Assembly (NCBI GenBank): GCA_002840685.1
Contig: PHBU01000002.1
Span: 186,001-250,000 of the forward strand
Direction of reading: 5' to 3'
Length of the DNA stretch: 64,000 bases
Source: Chloroflexi bacterium HGW-Chloroflexi-6
Lineage (GTDB): Bacteria > Chloroflexota > Anaerolineae > Anaerolineales > Villigracilaceae
This document shows positions 28,184-38,254 of this stretch, in pieces (the first letter of the stretch is position 1; the number at the start of each line of letters is the position of its first letter). The notes under the pieces are model-generated. The model searched no databases and was not told the origin of the DNA. It saw only the letters and a list, made by a program, of their open reading frames with translations. The position numbers and the translations under genes were made by a program.

Positions 28184-29365
28184 CTAATCTCTATTTGCTA
28201 TTCTCTCGCGCATCGCTTCGAAAAACGGTTCAAAAATCTCATGCGCATCGTGCGGGCCGGGGGCGGCCTCCGGGTGGAATTGGACGCTGTACACCGGTCT
28301 GTGCTTCAGCCGGATGCCTTCGAGCGAACCGTCGTTCAGACTCAGGTGAGTGACTTCGACCTCGTCCGGGTTGAGTGTCTCAGGCACAACCGTGTAATTG
28401 TGATTCTGGGCAGTAACGTAAACCTGTTTCGTGCGCAAATCCTGCACCGGATGGTTGCCGCCGTGATGCCCGAACTTGAGCCGCGCCGTTTCGCCGCCGA
28501 GCGCCCGCCCGATCAGTTGGTGACCGAGACATATCCCGAAAATCGGTGTGTTGCTCTCGATCAACTGGCGGACAGCTTCCGAAGCATACGGCAAACCTGC
28601 CGGGTCGCCGGGGCCGTTCGACAGGAAGACTCCATCCGGTTTGAGCGCCAACACTTTTTCAGCGGAGGTATTCGCCGGGACAACGGTCACGTTTGCGCCG
28701 TAAGCGCTCAGGTGGCGCAGGATGTTTTCCTTGATGCCAAAATCGTATGCGACTACGTTTAATGCAGAATGCAGAATGCTGAATGAAGAATTTTCTGCAT
28801 TCTGCATTCTCAATTCTGCATTTTCCCTGACCCATTTGCTCCCATCATCATCCTGCCAGTGATAGGCTTCATCGCAGGTCACTTCCATGACCATGTCGCG
28901 CCCGTCCAGGCCGGGCCACTCGCGCGCCATCTGCAATAAAGCGTCGGCCGGCGTGCCTTTGGTTGAGAGGGCGGCTTTCATCGTCCCGCCATCGCGCAGT
29001 TTGCGGGTCAGGGCGCGCGTATCCACGCCGCTGATGCCGGGGACGCCGTGTTGGGCCATCCAGGCTGCCAGATCAAGGCTGGCGCGCCAGTTCGAGATGA
29101 GCGGGCTCAGGGCGCGGACAACGACTCCCGCCACCTGCGGCTTTTGCGATTCGTCATCTTCGAGATTGATGCCGACATTGCCGATGTGCGAAACGGTAAA
29201 CAGCACGGCCTGCCCGCGGTAAGAAGGGTCGGTGATGATCTCCTGGTAGCCGGTCATGCTGGTGTTAAAAACCAGCTCAAAAACCGCGTCAGTTTCCGCG
29301 CCGAAAGCGGCTCCGATATAAATCGAGCCATCTTCCAGCACTAGGGTGGCGAGTTTTTTATCCAT
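28184..29365 (-). CDS. carA: carbamoyl-phosphate synthase small subunit (start [13 protein letters not shown])
   Basis: [77 protein letters not shown]. Confidence 0.96.
   Translation of the reverse strand: MDKKLATLVLEDGSIYIGAAFGAETDAVFELVFNTSMTGYQEIITDPSYRGQAVLFTVSHIGNVGINLEDDESQKPQVAGVVVRALSPLISNWRASLDLAAWMAQHGVPGISGVDTRALTRKLRDGGTMKAALSTKGTPADALLQMAREWPGLDGRDMVMEVTCDEAYHWQDDDGSKWVRENAELRMQNAENSSFSILHSALNVVAYDFGIKENILRHLSAYGANVTVVPANTSAEKVLALKPDGVFLSNGPGDPAGLPYASEAVRQLIESNTPIFGICLGHQLIGRALGGETARLKFGHHGGNHPVQDLRTKQVYVTAQNHNYTVVPETLNPDEVEVTHLSLNDGSLEGIRLKHRPVYSVQFHPEAAPGPHDAHEIFEPFFEAMRERIANRD
28761..28824 (-). repeat. palindromic GCAGAATGCAGAAT...ATTCTGCATTCTGC element inserted in frame in carA
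   Basis: aatgcagaatgcagaatgctgaatgaagaattttctgcattctgcattctcaattctgcatt; encodes [21 protein letters not shown]. Confidence 0.85.
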
Positions 29366-29491
29366 CTCTCTCCTTATTTGTTTCGATAGGGGCGACCCTT
29401 CAAGGCCAGCCAGGGTATTGTTTTGCGATTGTATTCGGCGAAAAGAGCTGCTTTTCGTGCCGGACGGGTCGCCCCTGCGTGTTGGTGTTAC

Positions 29492-29530
29492 AAAAAAACG
29501 CCCTCCGGCGGAACCTTCCGCCAGAGGGCA
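29492..29530 (-). terminator. intrinsic terminator between pheA and carA
   Basis: Minus strand GCCCTCTGGCGGAAGGTTCCGCCGGAGGGCGTTTTTTT. Confidence 0.9.
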
Positions 29531-29593
29531 AATTGGACTAGACAAGTAGTTGTGCAGACATTGGGCGCAAGTTTATCACGGCGGGCATATTTG

Positions 29594-30430
29594 TCAAGCG
29601 GAATTTTCTTCCCAGACAAAACGCGGATACGAGCCAAGCACCCGCAGCATGGTTGCCATTTCACCCAGGTGATCGAGGGCGCGGGCGCAGTTGGGATCGT
29701 TTAAATTCCCGGCAAAATCAATATAAAACAGATATTCCCATGGACTTCCCGCCAGCGGCCGCGACTCAATCTTGGTCAGGTCGATATCGCGCAGGGCAAA
29801 GACCGAGAGTGCCTTGAACAAGGCTCCCGGCACGTTTTTGAGCGTAAAAACGATCGTGGTTTTTGATGCACCCGCCGGGTCAACGGCCTGGCGCGACAAC
29901 ACCAAAAAACGGGTGTAATTGGCCGGGTTGTCCTCGATGCCCTCCTGCAAAATCGGCATATCGTAAACCTGGGCTGCCCGCGCCGAAGCGATCGCTGCCA
30001 GGGTCGGGTCGCCTTTGTCTTTCATGATTCGCACACTGCCGGCGGTATCGTAGACGGCTTCAACCTCGACGCCCAGCGCCCGCAGGGAGTGGTCGCACTG
30101 CGCCAGCGCCTGGGGATGGCTGATAACTTTTTTCAACCCGGCTTTGGTCGCGCCGGGCAGGCCGATCAGGCAGTGTTTAACGCGCACGAACTGCTCGCCG
30201 ACGATGTGCAGATCGTTTTCGAGCAGCAGGTCGTAATTGCGGTGAATGCTGCCCGCCAGTGAATTTTCGATCGGCAGGACGCCGTAATCACACTCTCCGC
30301 CGACAACTGCCGCAAAAGCCTGCTCAAAAGAAGGGTTGGGAACCGGGGTGACATCTGGCCCAAAATGAGCCAGCACCGCCGCCTCAGAATAAGCCCCCGG
30401 TTCACCCTGGAAAGCCACTTTGTAAGTCAT
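29594..30430 (-). CDS. pheA: prephenate dehydratase with ACT domain
   Basis: VAFQGEPGAYSEAAVLAHFG...YGVLPIENSLAGSIHRNYDLL; C-term ALFKALSVFALRDIDLTKIESRPLAGSPWEYLFYID. Confidence 0.96.
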   Translation of the reverse strand: MTYKVAFQGEPGAYSEAAVLAHFGPDVTPVPNPSFEQAFAAVVGGECDYGVLPIENSLAGSIHRNYDLLLENDLHIVGEQFVRVKHCLIGLPGATKAGLKKVISHPQALAQCDHSLRALGVEVEAVYDTAGSVRIMKDKGDPTLAAIASARAAQVYDMPILQEGIEDNPANYTRFLVLSRQAVDPAGASKTTIVFTLKNVPGALFKALSVFALRDIDLTKIESRPLAGSPWEYLFYIDFAGNLNDPNCARALDHLGEMATMLRVLGSYPRFVWEENSA

Positions 30431-30534
30431 CTTATCTCCGTTTATGGCGTGTAGCCAAGTTGTGGGGACGCGTTATTCGAACATCGAATAACTAATCTCC
30501 ATTTACCAATTACCAATCTCTAATCCCTAATTCT

Positions 30535-31386
30535 CTAATCCCTACGCCCCACCAACGACTGATACCGTTCCCTGGCCCTGGTCAGCGCTTCGGCCAATTC
30601 CTGTTCGGATTCGGACTCACGAAGGCCGGACTCGAGACCATCGAGCGATTCTCTCAGCCTTTGGATGGCTGCCAGCACGTTGGCGCGATTGGTCGTTAAA
30701 ATGTCCATCATCATCGGGACGGAGCTGCCCGCTACGCGCGCCGTCGAGCGGAATCCGCTTCCGATGAGGGGTGCAGCATCGGAGGGGGTCGCCATCACCA
30801 GCGCCGCCGCCAACAGGTAGGGGAAGTGGCTGGTTGCGGCGGTCCAGGCATCGTGTGTGGCGGCATCCAGCAGCAGCGGGCGCGCACCGATTGCTTGTAC
30901 CAACTCTCCGGTTAAGGCCAAAGCGGCAGGGCTGCTGCGCGCCAACGGCACAATGGCAAACGGGGCTTCGCGGTAGATGGCCGGGTCGGCGTTTTCCAGA
31001 CCGGAGGTCTCTTTGCCGCACATCGGGTGCCCGCCGATCGGATCGAAGCGGGCGGGCAGCTTATCCATTGCGGCAACGATCTCGGCTTTGGTGGAACACA
31101 GGTCGAGCACGATTGCCCGGGCGTTTGAGATCTCGCTTAAACGGCCCAGCAGGCCAAGGGTGGCGCGCACCGGGGCGGCGAAGATGACGAGATCGGCCTG
31201 GGGGACGATTTCTTCCATTTTAACGGAAGCAGCCTGCACCAAGCCCAACTCCGCCGCTTTCTCCACCGTTTCAGGAGCAGAATCGACGCCGAAAAGCGCG
31301 GCGCAATGGCCGCGCAAGGCCCGGGCCAGGGAGGCTCCCATCAGGCCCAGGCCGATAATGGCGATACGGGTCTCTGTCAGTTTCAA
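30535..31386 (-). CDS. tyrA: prephenate dehydrogenase
   Basis: IAIIGLGLMGASLARALRG...PIGGHPMCGKETSGLENADPAIY. Confidence 0.92.
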   Translation of the reverse strand: MKLTETRIAIIGLGLMGASLARALRGHCAALFGVDSAPETVEKAAELGLVQAASVKMEEIVPQADLVIFAAPVRATLGLLGRLSEISNARAIVLDLCSTKAEIVAAMDKLPARFDPIGGHPMCGKETSGLENADPAIYREAPFAIVPLARSSPAALALTGELVQAIGARPLLLDAATHDAWTAATSHFPYLLAAALVMATPSDAAPLIGSGFRSTARVAGSSVPMMMDILTTNRANVLAAIQRLRESLDGLESGLRESESEQELAEALTRARERYQSLVGRRD

Positions 31387-31391
31387 TCTGG

Positions 31392-32312
31392 TTAATCGAC
31401 GTAGGTCAGCCAGTGTTCGTAGCGCGCATCTTTGCCACGAATCGCATCGTGGAAGATCTTTTGCATGCTGCGGGTGAACGGGCCGGTCTTGCCGTCGCCG
31501 ATCTTGCGGAAGTCGATTTCGCTCAGGCCGATGACTTCTGCTGCTGTGCCACAGACGAAGACTTCATCGGCGGCGTACAGGTGGTCGCGCGAGATGGGCT
31601 GCTCTTTGATGGTGTAGCCCAGGCTGGTGGCGATGGTGAAGAGCGAGTGGCGGGTGATGCCTTCAAGGATCGGGGCAGTGGCCGGGGTGTAGATCTTGCC
31701 GCGTCGCACGGTGAAGATGTTTTCGCCGGTGCATTCGGCAACATAACCTTGCGGGTCGAGCATGATGGCTTCCTCGAATCCCAGTCGGACCGATTCGGTC
31801 TTGGCCAAAAAGCTGTTGACATAGTTGCCAGCGACCTTCGATTTGGTCAGCATGATGTTGGGGTGGTGGCGGGTGAAGGAAGAGATGTTGGCGCGAATGC
31901 CTTTCTCGAGCGCTTCTTCACCGAGATAGTTGCCCCATTCCCAGGCGGCAATCGCCAGGCTGCCCTTGCCAGAATCAACGTTCAGGTTCCAGCCGCCGCC
32001 GTCGAGGTAAAGCAGCGGACGGATGTAGCAATCGCCGAATCCGTTGGATTTGACAACCAATTTAACCGCCTCGACCACATCCTGCGGGGTAAACGTCAGG
32101 TTGCGAAAGCCGAAGATCTCAGCCGATTCGATCAGACGCTCGGCATGCTCCTGCAGGCGGAAGACGGCCGGGCCTTTGTCGGTCTTGTAGGCGCGGATGC
32201 CCTCGAAGACGGCTGCCCCGTAGTGCAGGGCCGGGGTCAGAAAGTGGATGGTGGCTTTCTCGAACGGAACGAGTTCGCCGTTCATCCAGACAAATTTAGA
32301 TTCCATTCCCAT
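31392..32312 (-). CDS. ilvE: branched-chain amino acid aminotransferase
   Basis: HYGAAVFEGIRAY...GEDVFVCGTAAEV-type region; YVNSFLAKTESVRLGFEEAIMLDPQGYVAECTGENIFTVR. Confidence 0.96.
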   Translation of the reverse strand: MGMESKFVWMNGELVPFEKATIHFLTPALHYGAAVFEGIRAYKTDKGPAVFRLQEHAERLIESAEIFGFRNLTFTPQDVVEAVKLVVKSNGFGDCYIRPLLYLDGGGWNLNVDSGKGSLAIAAWEWGNYLGEEALEKGIRANISSFTRHHPNIMLTKSKVAGNYVNSFLAKTESVRLGFEEAIMLDPQGYVAECTGENIFTVRRGKIYTPATAPILEGITRHSLFTIATSLGYTIKEQPISRDHLYAADEVFVCGTAAEVIGLSEIDFRKIGDGKTGPFTRSMQKIFHDAIRGKDARYEHWLTYVD

Positions 32313-32342
32313 AATGATTTCTCCTCGTTTTTTTGTTGATGA

Positions 32343-32373
32343 TTGTAGGGGCGCAGCATTGCTGCGCCCCTAC
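32343..32373. repeat. short palindromic repeat hairpin (family 1)
   Basis: gtaggggcgcagca-ttgc-tgcgcccctac. Confidence 0.85.
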
Positions 32374-33428
32374 AGGCGTGCAATGATTTCTTTTGTCATT
32401 TGTTTGGTGGTTAACGTTCCGCCCAGATCAGCGGTGCGCGCACCGGCGGTGATGGTAACGTCGACAGCGTTTTCGATGGCGGCGGCTTCGGTTTCGAGGC
32501 CGAGCGAGTGACGCAGCAGCATGGCGGAGGAAAGGATCGTGCCGATCGGGTTGGCGATGCCTTTCCCTGCAATATCCGGCGCGGAGCCGTGAATCGGCTC
32601 GTACAGACCGTTCTTGCCCGCGCCCAGGCTGGCGGAGGGTAGCATGCCCATCGAACCGGCCAAAACGCTGGCTTCATCTGTCAGGATATCGCCGAACATG
32701 TTTTCGGTGACGATCACGTCCATCCAGGCCGGGCCGGTGATCAGGCGCATCGAAGCGGTATCGACCAGGGTATGTTCCAGTTCGATATCCGGGTTTTGCG
32801 CGCCGACTTGCACCGCGATCTGCCGCCATAAACGTGATGTTTCGAGAACATTGGCCTTGTCGACCGATGTAACTTTTTTCTTGCGGCCCTTGGCCAGGCT
32901 GAAGGCCAGCTCCATGACGCGCCGGATCTCATAATCGTAATATTCGAGCGTGTCGACGGCCCGTTCGCGGCCATCTTTGATGTCGCGGCCTTTGGGCCAG
33001 CCGAAATACAGTCCGCCGGTCAGCTCGCGGATGACGAGAATATCGACGCCCTTCAGCTTTTCGGGCTTGAGCGGAGAGGAATCAATCAGCGCCGGGTGGA
33101 CTTTGACCGGGCGCAGGTTGGCGAAAACGCCCAGCCCCTTGCGCAGGGCCAGCAGTCCGCGTTCGGGACGGTCTTTGGCTTTGGGGTCGTCCCATTTTGG
33201 TCCTCCGACCGCGCCGAGCAGCACAGCATCAGCGGACTGGCAATCGGCCAGGGTTTCATCGGTCAGCGAGCTGCCGAACTTGTCGATCGAGCAGCCGCCC
33301 ATCAGGCGTTCGGCGAAGGTGAAGGTATGTCCGTATTTGTTGGCAATAGTTTCGAGCACGGTCACGGTTTCGCTGATGATTTCCGGGCCGATCCCGTCGC
33401 CAGGGAGTAGTGTGATGTTGGCTTTCAT
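32370..33428 (-). CDS. leuB: 3-isopropylmalate dehydrogenase
   Basis: [18 protein letters not shown]...[21 protein letters not shown]...[30 protein letters not shown]. Confidence 0.97.
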   Translation of the reverse strand: MKANITLLPGDGIGPEIISETVTVLETIANKYGHTFTFAERLMGGCSIDKFGSSLTDETLADCQSADAVLLGAVGGPKWDDPKAKDRPERGLLALRKGLGVFANLRPVKVHPALIDSSPLKPEKLKGVDILVIRELTGGLYFGWPKGRDIKDGRERAVDTLEYYDYEIRRVMELAFSLAKGRKKKVTSVDKANVLETSRLWRQIAVQVGAQNPDIELEHTLVDTASMRLITGPAWMDVIVTENMFGDILTDEASVLAGSMGMLPSASLGAGKNGLYEPIHGSAPDIAGKGIANPIGTILSSAMLLRHSLGLETEAAAIENAVDVTITAGARTADLGGTLTTKQMTKEIIARL

Positions 33429-33441
33429 TAATATTCCATTC

Positions 33442-33472
33442 CGTAGGGGCGTAGCATTGCTACGCCCCTACA
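33442..33472. repeat. short palindromic repeat hairpin (family 1)
   Basis: gtaggggcgtagca-ttgc-tacgcccctac. Confidence 0.85.
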
Positions 33473-33474
33473 AA

Positions 33475-35040
33475 TTAATATGCTACAGTCAGGCCGTATT
33501 CGACAGCGTCTGCCAGGGCGCGCCACGAGGCTTCGATGATATTGGCGCTTGCGCCAACAGTCGTCCAGCGTTTGGTGCCGTTCTGGGTGTCGATCATAAC
33601 GCGGGTGGTGGCCGATGTGCCGTTGTCGCTGTCCAAAATGCGGACCTTGTAATCGGCCAGCTGAAAGTGCGCGAGAATTGGGTAATGTGGCAGAAGCGCT
33701 TTGCGCAGGGCTTTGTCGAGGGCGTTGACCGGGCCGTTGCCTTCTGCCGCAGTGTGCAGGATTTCATCCGAGCCGGGGACGCGCACTTTGACGGTCGCTT
33801 CGGCGAATATGCCACGTTTGTCGCGGTGTTCCACCGTTACGGTAAAGTCGATCATCTCGAAGGGCGCTTTGTAGTACATCTCCTGGCGTTTGAGCATAAG
33901 AGCTACCGAGGCTTCGGCGGCCTCGAAGGAAAATCCCTGTGATTCGAGGGCTTTGATTTCGGCCAGAACCCCGGTCACTTCCTCGCCGCTCTCGACTTCC
34001 ACGCCGTATTCCTCGGCTTTGCTGAGCAGATTGCCGCGCCCCGAAAGATCCGAGACAACCACGCGCATTTTGTTCCCGACTTTTTCGGGTTCGATGTGCT
34101 GGTAAGACTGCGCTGAGCGTCGCATGGCGGCGACATGCACCCCGCCCTTATGGGCAAATGCCGATTTACCGATATAAGGCAGATGTTCGTTGGGCGATTG
34201 GTTGGCGACTTCATCCACAAAATGAGCCAGATCGTAGAGTTTTTCCAGCCCGCCTTCTGGCAGGCAGCGCATATCGAGCTTTAACTCCAAATCGGGGATG
34301 ATCGAGCACAGGTTGGCGTTGCCGCAGCGTTCCCCGTACCCGTTGATCGTTCCTTGCACCTGGATCGCGCCCTCGCGGACCGCCATCAGGGCGTTAACCA
34401 CGCCGCATTCACCGTCGTTGTGAGTATGGATGCCGAGCGGGTGATCGACCGCGGCTTTGACCTCGCGCACGATCTGCTCCACTTCCCAGGGCATGCTTCC
34501 GCCGTTGGTATCGCAAAGCACCAGCGTTTCCGCTCCACCGCGCGCAGCAGCCTTGAGCGTTTCGAGGGCGTAAGCTGAATTCGATTTGTAGCCGTCAAAG
34601 AAATGCTCGGCGTCGTAGATGACACGCCGCCCCTGTGCCCGCAAGTACGAGACCGACTGCTCGATGATCCGCAGGTTGTCTTCGGGCGTTGTTTTGAGCA
34701 CTTCGAGTACATGCAGCATCCAGGTTTTGCCAAAGATCGTGCAAACTGGCGCACCCGAGTCGAGCAGGGCCTGGATGTTGGCGTCATCTTCGGGGCCGCC
34801 TTTGACGCGACAGGTTGAGCCGAAGGCGGTCAGCTTGGCGTTTTTCCACTTCAGTTCACGGGCGCGTTCGAAAAACTCCACATCTTTCGGGTTCGAACCG
34901 GGCCAGCCGCCTTCGATGAAGGCCACGCCCAGCTCGTCCAGCTTTTGGGCGATGCGGATCTTGTCGGTGGCTGAAAGGTTGAAGCCCTCGCTCTGGGTTC
35001 CATCACGCAGGGTGGTGTCGTAGATTTGGATAAAAGTCAT
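33475..35040 (-). CDS. cimA: (R)-citramalate synthase
   Basis: IYDTTLRDGTQSEGFNLSATDKIRIAQKLDELGVAFIEGGWPGSNPKD is the citramalate-synthase-type N-terminus. Confidence 0.93.
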   Translation of the reverse strand: MTFIQIYDTTLRDGTQSEGFNLSATDKIRIAQKLDELGVAFIEGGWPGSNPKDVEFFERARELKWKNAKLTAFGSTCRVKGGPEDDANIQALLDSGAPVCTIFGKTWMLHVLEVLKTTPEDNLRIIEQSVSYLRAQGRRVIYDAEHFFDGYKSNSAYALETLKAAARGGAETLVLCDTNGGSMPWEVEQIVREVKAAVDHPLGIHTHNDGECGVVNALMAVREGAIQVQGTINGYGERCGNANLCSIIPDLELKLDMRCLPEGGLEKLYDLAHFVDEVANQSPNEHLPYIGKSAFAHKGGVHVAAMRRSAQSYQHIEPEKVGNKMRVVVSDLSGRGNLLSKAEEYGVEVESGEEVTGVLAEIKALESQGFSFEAAEASVALMLKRQEMYYKAPFEMIDFTVTVEHRDKRGIFAEATVKVRVPGSDEILHTAAEGNGPVNALDKALRKALLPHYPILAHFQLADYKVRILDSDNGTSATTRVMIDTQNGTKRWTTVGASANIIEASWRALADAVEYGLTVAY

Positions 35041-35054
35041 AAATTATTCCTTAT

Positions 35055-35202
35055 GTTATTGCGAGCCGTGTTTTATGCGGCGAAGCAATCTCGTGATAGT
35101 TGAATAAATACTGTTTACAGGAGATTGCTTCAGGCTGGGTCTCGATACGCCCTTCGCAAACTGCGCTCAGGACTACTCGACCATCAGCCCTCGCAATGAC
35201 AT
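35055..35202. repeat. composite intergenic repeat
   Basis: ttattgcgag...gaagcaatctc ... gagattgcttc ... ctcgcaatgaca, with an internal ggtctcgatacgc...actactcgacc segment. Confidence 0.6.
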
Positions 35203-35787
35203 CTATGTTTGTTTTTCAAATGCTGCAATTTGGGTTTCGAAACCGAGGATGTAGCCCAATTCATCCACGCCCTTGAGCAGGCAGGTTTTCGAGAAAGAGT
35301 CGATCGGGAAGCTGACGCTGTGGCCGTTGGGCAGATTGACGGTCTGGCTGGCCAGGTCAATATTGACTTCTGCATGGGGTACTTCGGCCATCAGGTCGAA
35401 GAGCATTTTGTGGGTTTCAACATCCACGATCACCGGTAAGAGACCGTTCTTCAAGGCATTATTGCGGAAAATATCGGCGAAGGAGGTGCTGATAACGGCC
35501 CGGAATCCGAAGCCGGTCAGCGCCCAGGGCGCATGCTCGCGGGACGAGCCGCACCCGAAGTTGTCTCCCGCCAAAAGGACTTGTTTCCCTGCTGATTCGG
35601 GCTTGTTGAGCACAAAGTCAGCTTTGGGCGAACCGTCGGCGTTGTAGCGCCAGTCGGCGAACAGGTTATTTCCCATGCCGAGCTTGTCGGTGGCCTTCAA
35701 AAAGCGGGCCGGGATGATCTGATCGGTATCGATATCGTTGGCTGACAGCGGCACGACGCCGGATGTAAGTTGGGTGAATTGAGCCAT
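35203..35787 (-). CDS. leuD: 3-isopropylmalate dehydratase small subunit
   Basis: [18 protein letters not shown]...[48 protein letters not shown]. Confidence 0.96.
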   Translation of the reverse strand: MAQFTQLTSGVVPLSANDIDTDQIIPARFLKATDKLGMGNNLFADWRYNADGSPKADFVLNKPESAGKQVLLAGDNFGCGSSREHAPWALTGFGFRAVISTSFADIFRNNALKNGLLPVIVDVETHKMLFDLMAEVPHAEVNIDLASQTVNLPNGHSVSFPIDSFSKTCLLKGVDELGYILGFETQIAAFEKQT

Positions 35788-35850
35788 AATACTCTCTTTC
35801 TATGTGCTGTATACTATGTTTTAATCGGTTTTGACGCTTTGGAGTAAGCC

Positions 35851-36567
35851 ATGGTTATTGTTTATTTTGATGATATTGCAGGTAAGGTGTGTGCTAATCC
35901 TGATTGTGGCTGGAAGCCATTGAGCGACTTTTCGCATCGTCGGCAGGGCGGGTATCTTGTCGGTGATGGTTATAAATCACGTTGTCGCGATTGTGCAAAT
36001 GCTCAAAAGCGCGCTGAACGTGGTGCGAAACCAGGGCAATATCGAGAAAGTGCTCGTCAGTATGTTCAGGCTAATTTAGAACACATTCAAGCGCTAAAAC
36101 GTTCTCACCAACAGGCAAATCCAGGGAAATATCGCGATGCGTTAATCAAATATCGCCTTCAACACCGCGAGAAAATCAATGCACTAGCGCGAGAACGGCG
36201 AAGCAGAAACCTTGAGTATTTTCGAGAGATTGGTCGTCGCTCGCGTGCGATACATGCAGAAAAACGAAATGCATATCAGCGCCAATATGGCAAGCAGAAT
36301 CGCGAGAAACTGACCCATTACACCAACCAACGTCGTGTTCGGAAACTTTTAGCACCAGGCTCACATTCTGAGCAAGAATGGCAACTCATCAAGCAATATT
36401 ATGGTTACAGATGCTTGTGCTGCGGAAAAGTCGAACCAGAAATTCAACTCACCCGTGACCATATTGTGCCGCTAGGTGCAGGCGGGAGCGATGTGATAGA
36501 AAATATTCAGCCGTTATGCGCTCGTTGTAATAGCAAAAAAAGCACCAAGGTTATTGATTATCGTTAA
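35851..36567 (+). CDS. HNH endonuclease-domain protein
   Basis: [46 protein letters not shown]; basic coiled central region; N-terminal CxxC...CxxC. Confidence 0.92.
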   Translation: MVIVYFDDIAGKVCANPDCGWKPLSDFSHRRQGGYLVGDGYKSRCRDCANAQKRAERGAKPGQYRESARQYVQANLEHIQALKRSHQQANPGKYRDALIKYRLQHREKINALARERRSRNLEYFREIGRRSRAIHAEKRNAYQRQYGKQNREKLTHYTNQRRVRKLLAPGSHSEQEWQLIKQYYGYRCLCCGKVEPEIQLTRDHIVPLGAGGSDVIENIQPLCARCNSKKSTKVIDYR

Positions 36568-37991
36568 GCAACGGCAAGAGTTCTTGGGTCTGTAACAACT
36601 CCTGTTACAGCGGTAGCTGCTGCGGTTAGCGGGCTTGCCAGGAATGAGCGTGAGCCTTTCCCTTGTCTTCCTTCAAAATTTCTGTTTGAAGTGCTGACAC
36701 AATACTGACCTGCAGGAACTTCGTCGCCATTCATTGCGATGCAGAGGCTACATCCCGCTTCGCGCCATTCGGCGCCGGCATCCTTGAAGACTTTGTCCAA
36801 CCCTTCGGCTTCGGCCTGGCGTTTGACCATTCCGGAACCTGGCACGACCAGCACGCGCAGACCATCGGCCACTTTCTTGCCTTTCAGGTAGGCCGCCGCC
36901 TGGCGCAGATCGGATATGCGCGAGTTGGTGCACGAGCCGATGAAGACAACATCCACTTTTTTGCCAAGCAGGCTTTCACCAGGATATAAGCCCATATAGG
37001 TCAGTGCTTTGCGCAGAGCCAGCCGCATATTCTCATCGTCGAAGTGGTCCGGGTCCGGTACGCGGCCCGTGATCGACATGCCCATGCCGGGATTGGTGCC
37101 GTAGGTGATCATTGGCTCCAGTTCGTCAGCGTTGATGACGACCGTCTTGTCGTAGACGGCGCCTTCATCGCTGGGCAGGGTTTTCCAGGCCGCAACAGTT
37201 TTGTCCCAGTCTGCGCCTTTAGGGGCGAATTCGCGGCCTTTGAGATATTCAAAAGTCGTTTCATCGGGGGCGATCAACCCGGCGCGCGCGCCGCCTTCGA
37301 TTGACATGTTGCAGATCGTCATGCGTTCTTCCATGCTCAGGTTGCGGATGGCTTCGCCGGTGTATTCGAAAACGTGCCCCGTTCCACCGCCGATGCCGAT
37401 CTTGGCGATCAGGGCCAGGATGATATCCTTGGCGGTTACGCCTGCCTTGAGTTTGCCGGTCACGCGCACTTCGTAGGTTTTGGGCTGGCGCTGGAGCAGA
37501 CACTGTGTTGCCAGAACGTGCTCAACTTCGCTGGTGCCGATGCCAAACGCCAGCGCGCCAAATGCGCCGTGTGTGGCTGTGTGGCTGTCGCCGCAGACGA
37601 TGGTCATGCCGGGCTGGGTAAAACCCAGTTCCGGCCCGATGACGTGTACGATGCCCTGTTTGTCGTTACCCATGCCATACAGCGGGATGCCGAACTCGGC
37701 GCAGTTGTCGGTCAACTGTTGGAGTTGGGATTTTGCCGCCAGATCGGCGTAAGCGAGGCGCCCAAACGGATCGGACGGGTCATCGGTACGGGTCGGAATC
37801 CCGTGATCCATGGTGGCGACCGTCTTGAGCGGCTGGCGGACTTTCAGTCCGCGAGTCCGCAAACCGGTAAAGGCTTGCGGCGAGGTCACTTCGTGGACAA
37901 GGTGCAAATCCACATACAGCACTGCCGGTGATTCGGGTTCCTGGGCAACGATATGCTTCTCCCAGATTTTTTGAAATAATGTTTTTGGCAT
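36564..37991 (-). CDS. leuC: 3-isopropylmalate dehydratase large subunit
   Basis: [12 protein letters not shown]...[30 protein letters not shown]...[17 protein letters not shown]. Confidence 0.97.
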   Translation of the reverse strand: MPKTLFQKIWEKHIVAQEPESPAVLYVDLHLVHEVTSPQAFTGLRTRGLKVRQPLKTVATMDHGIPTRTDDPSDPFGRLAYADLAAKSQLQQLTDNCAEFGIPLYGMGNDKQGIVHVIGPELGFTQPGMTIVCGDSHTATHGAFGALAFGIGTSEVEHVLATQCLLQRQPKTYEVRVTGKLKAGVTAKDIILALIAKIGIGGGTGHVFEYTGEAIRNLSMEERMTICNMSIEGGARAGLIAPDETTFEYLKGREFAPKGADWDKTVAAWKTLPSDEGAVYDKTVVINADELEPMITYGTNPGMGMSITGRVPDPDHFDDENMRLALRKALTYMGLYPGESLLGKKVDVVFIGSCTNSRISDLRQAAAYLKGKKVADGLRVLVVPGSGMVKRQAEAEGLDKVFKDAGAEWREAGCSLCIAMNGDEVPAGQYCVSTSNRNFEGRQGKGSRSFLASPLTAAATAVTGVVTDPRTLAVA

Positions 37992-37995
37992 GAAG

Positions 37996-38199
37996 TTATC
38001 CCAGTTCCGAGAGATTCCAGCCACCGGGCATCGTGCGCAGGCTTTCGACGTGCTCGATAAACCATTCAGCATGCGGGTCGGTGGTGGTTGGTTTGTTGGC
38101 GCGCGCAGGGGAGACTGGCGTCAGTTCAGAAAGGTCCCATCCGCCGGGGATGGTGCGAGGTTCGTATTCATCAAAGCTGATTTCTTCAGGTGCGTTCAT
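37996..38199 (-). CDS. 67 aa small protein with duplicated RT(I/M)PGGW(D/N)LSEL motif
   Basis: Good [86 protein letters not shown]; lies between leuC and leuA. Confidence 0.75.
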   Translation of the reverse strand: MNAPEEISFDEYEPRTIPGGWDLSELTPVSPARANKPTTTDPHAEWFIEHVESLRTMPGGWNLSELG

Positions 38200-38254
38200 G
38201 GTGGTTCTCCTTCATTTATTGTTCGCTTATCCGGTTGACCGGTTTGATTTCTGT

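Noticed and set aside
31413-32339. 308 aa plus-strand ORF opposite ilvE
   Set aside because: Antisense shadow of ilvE.
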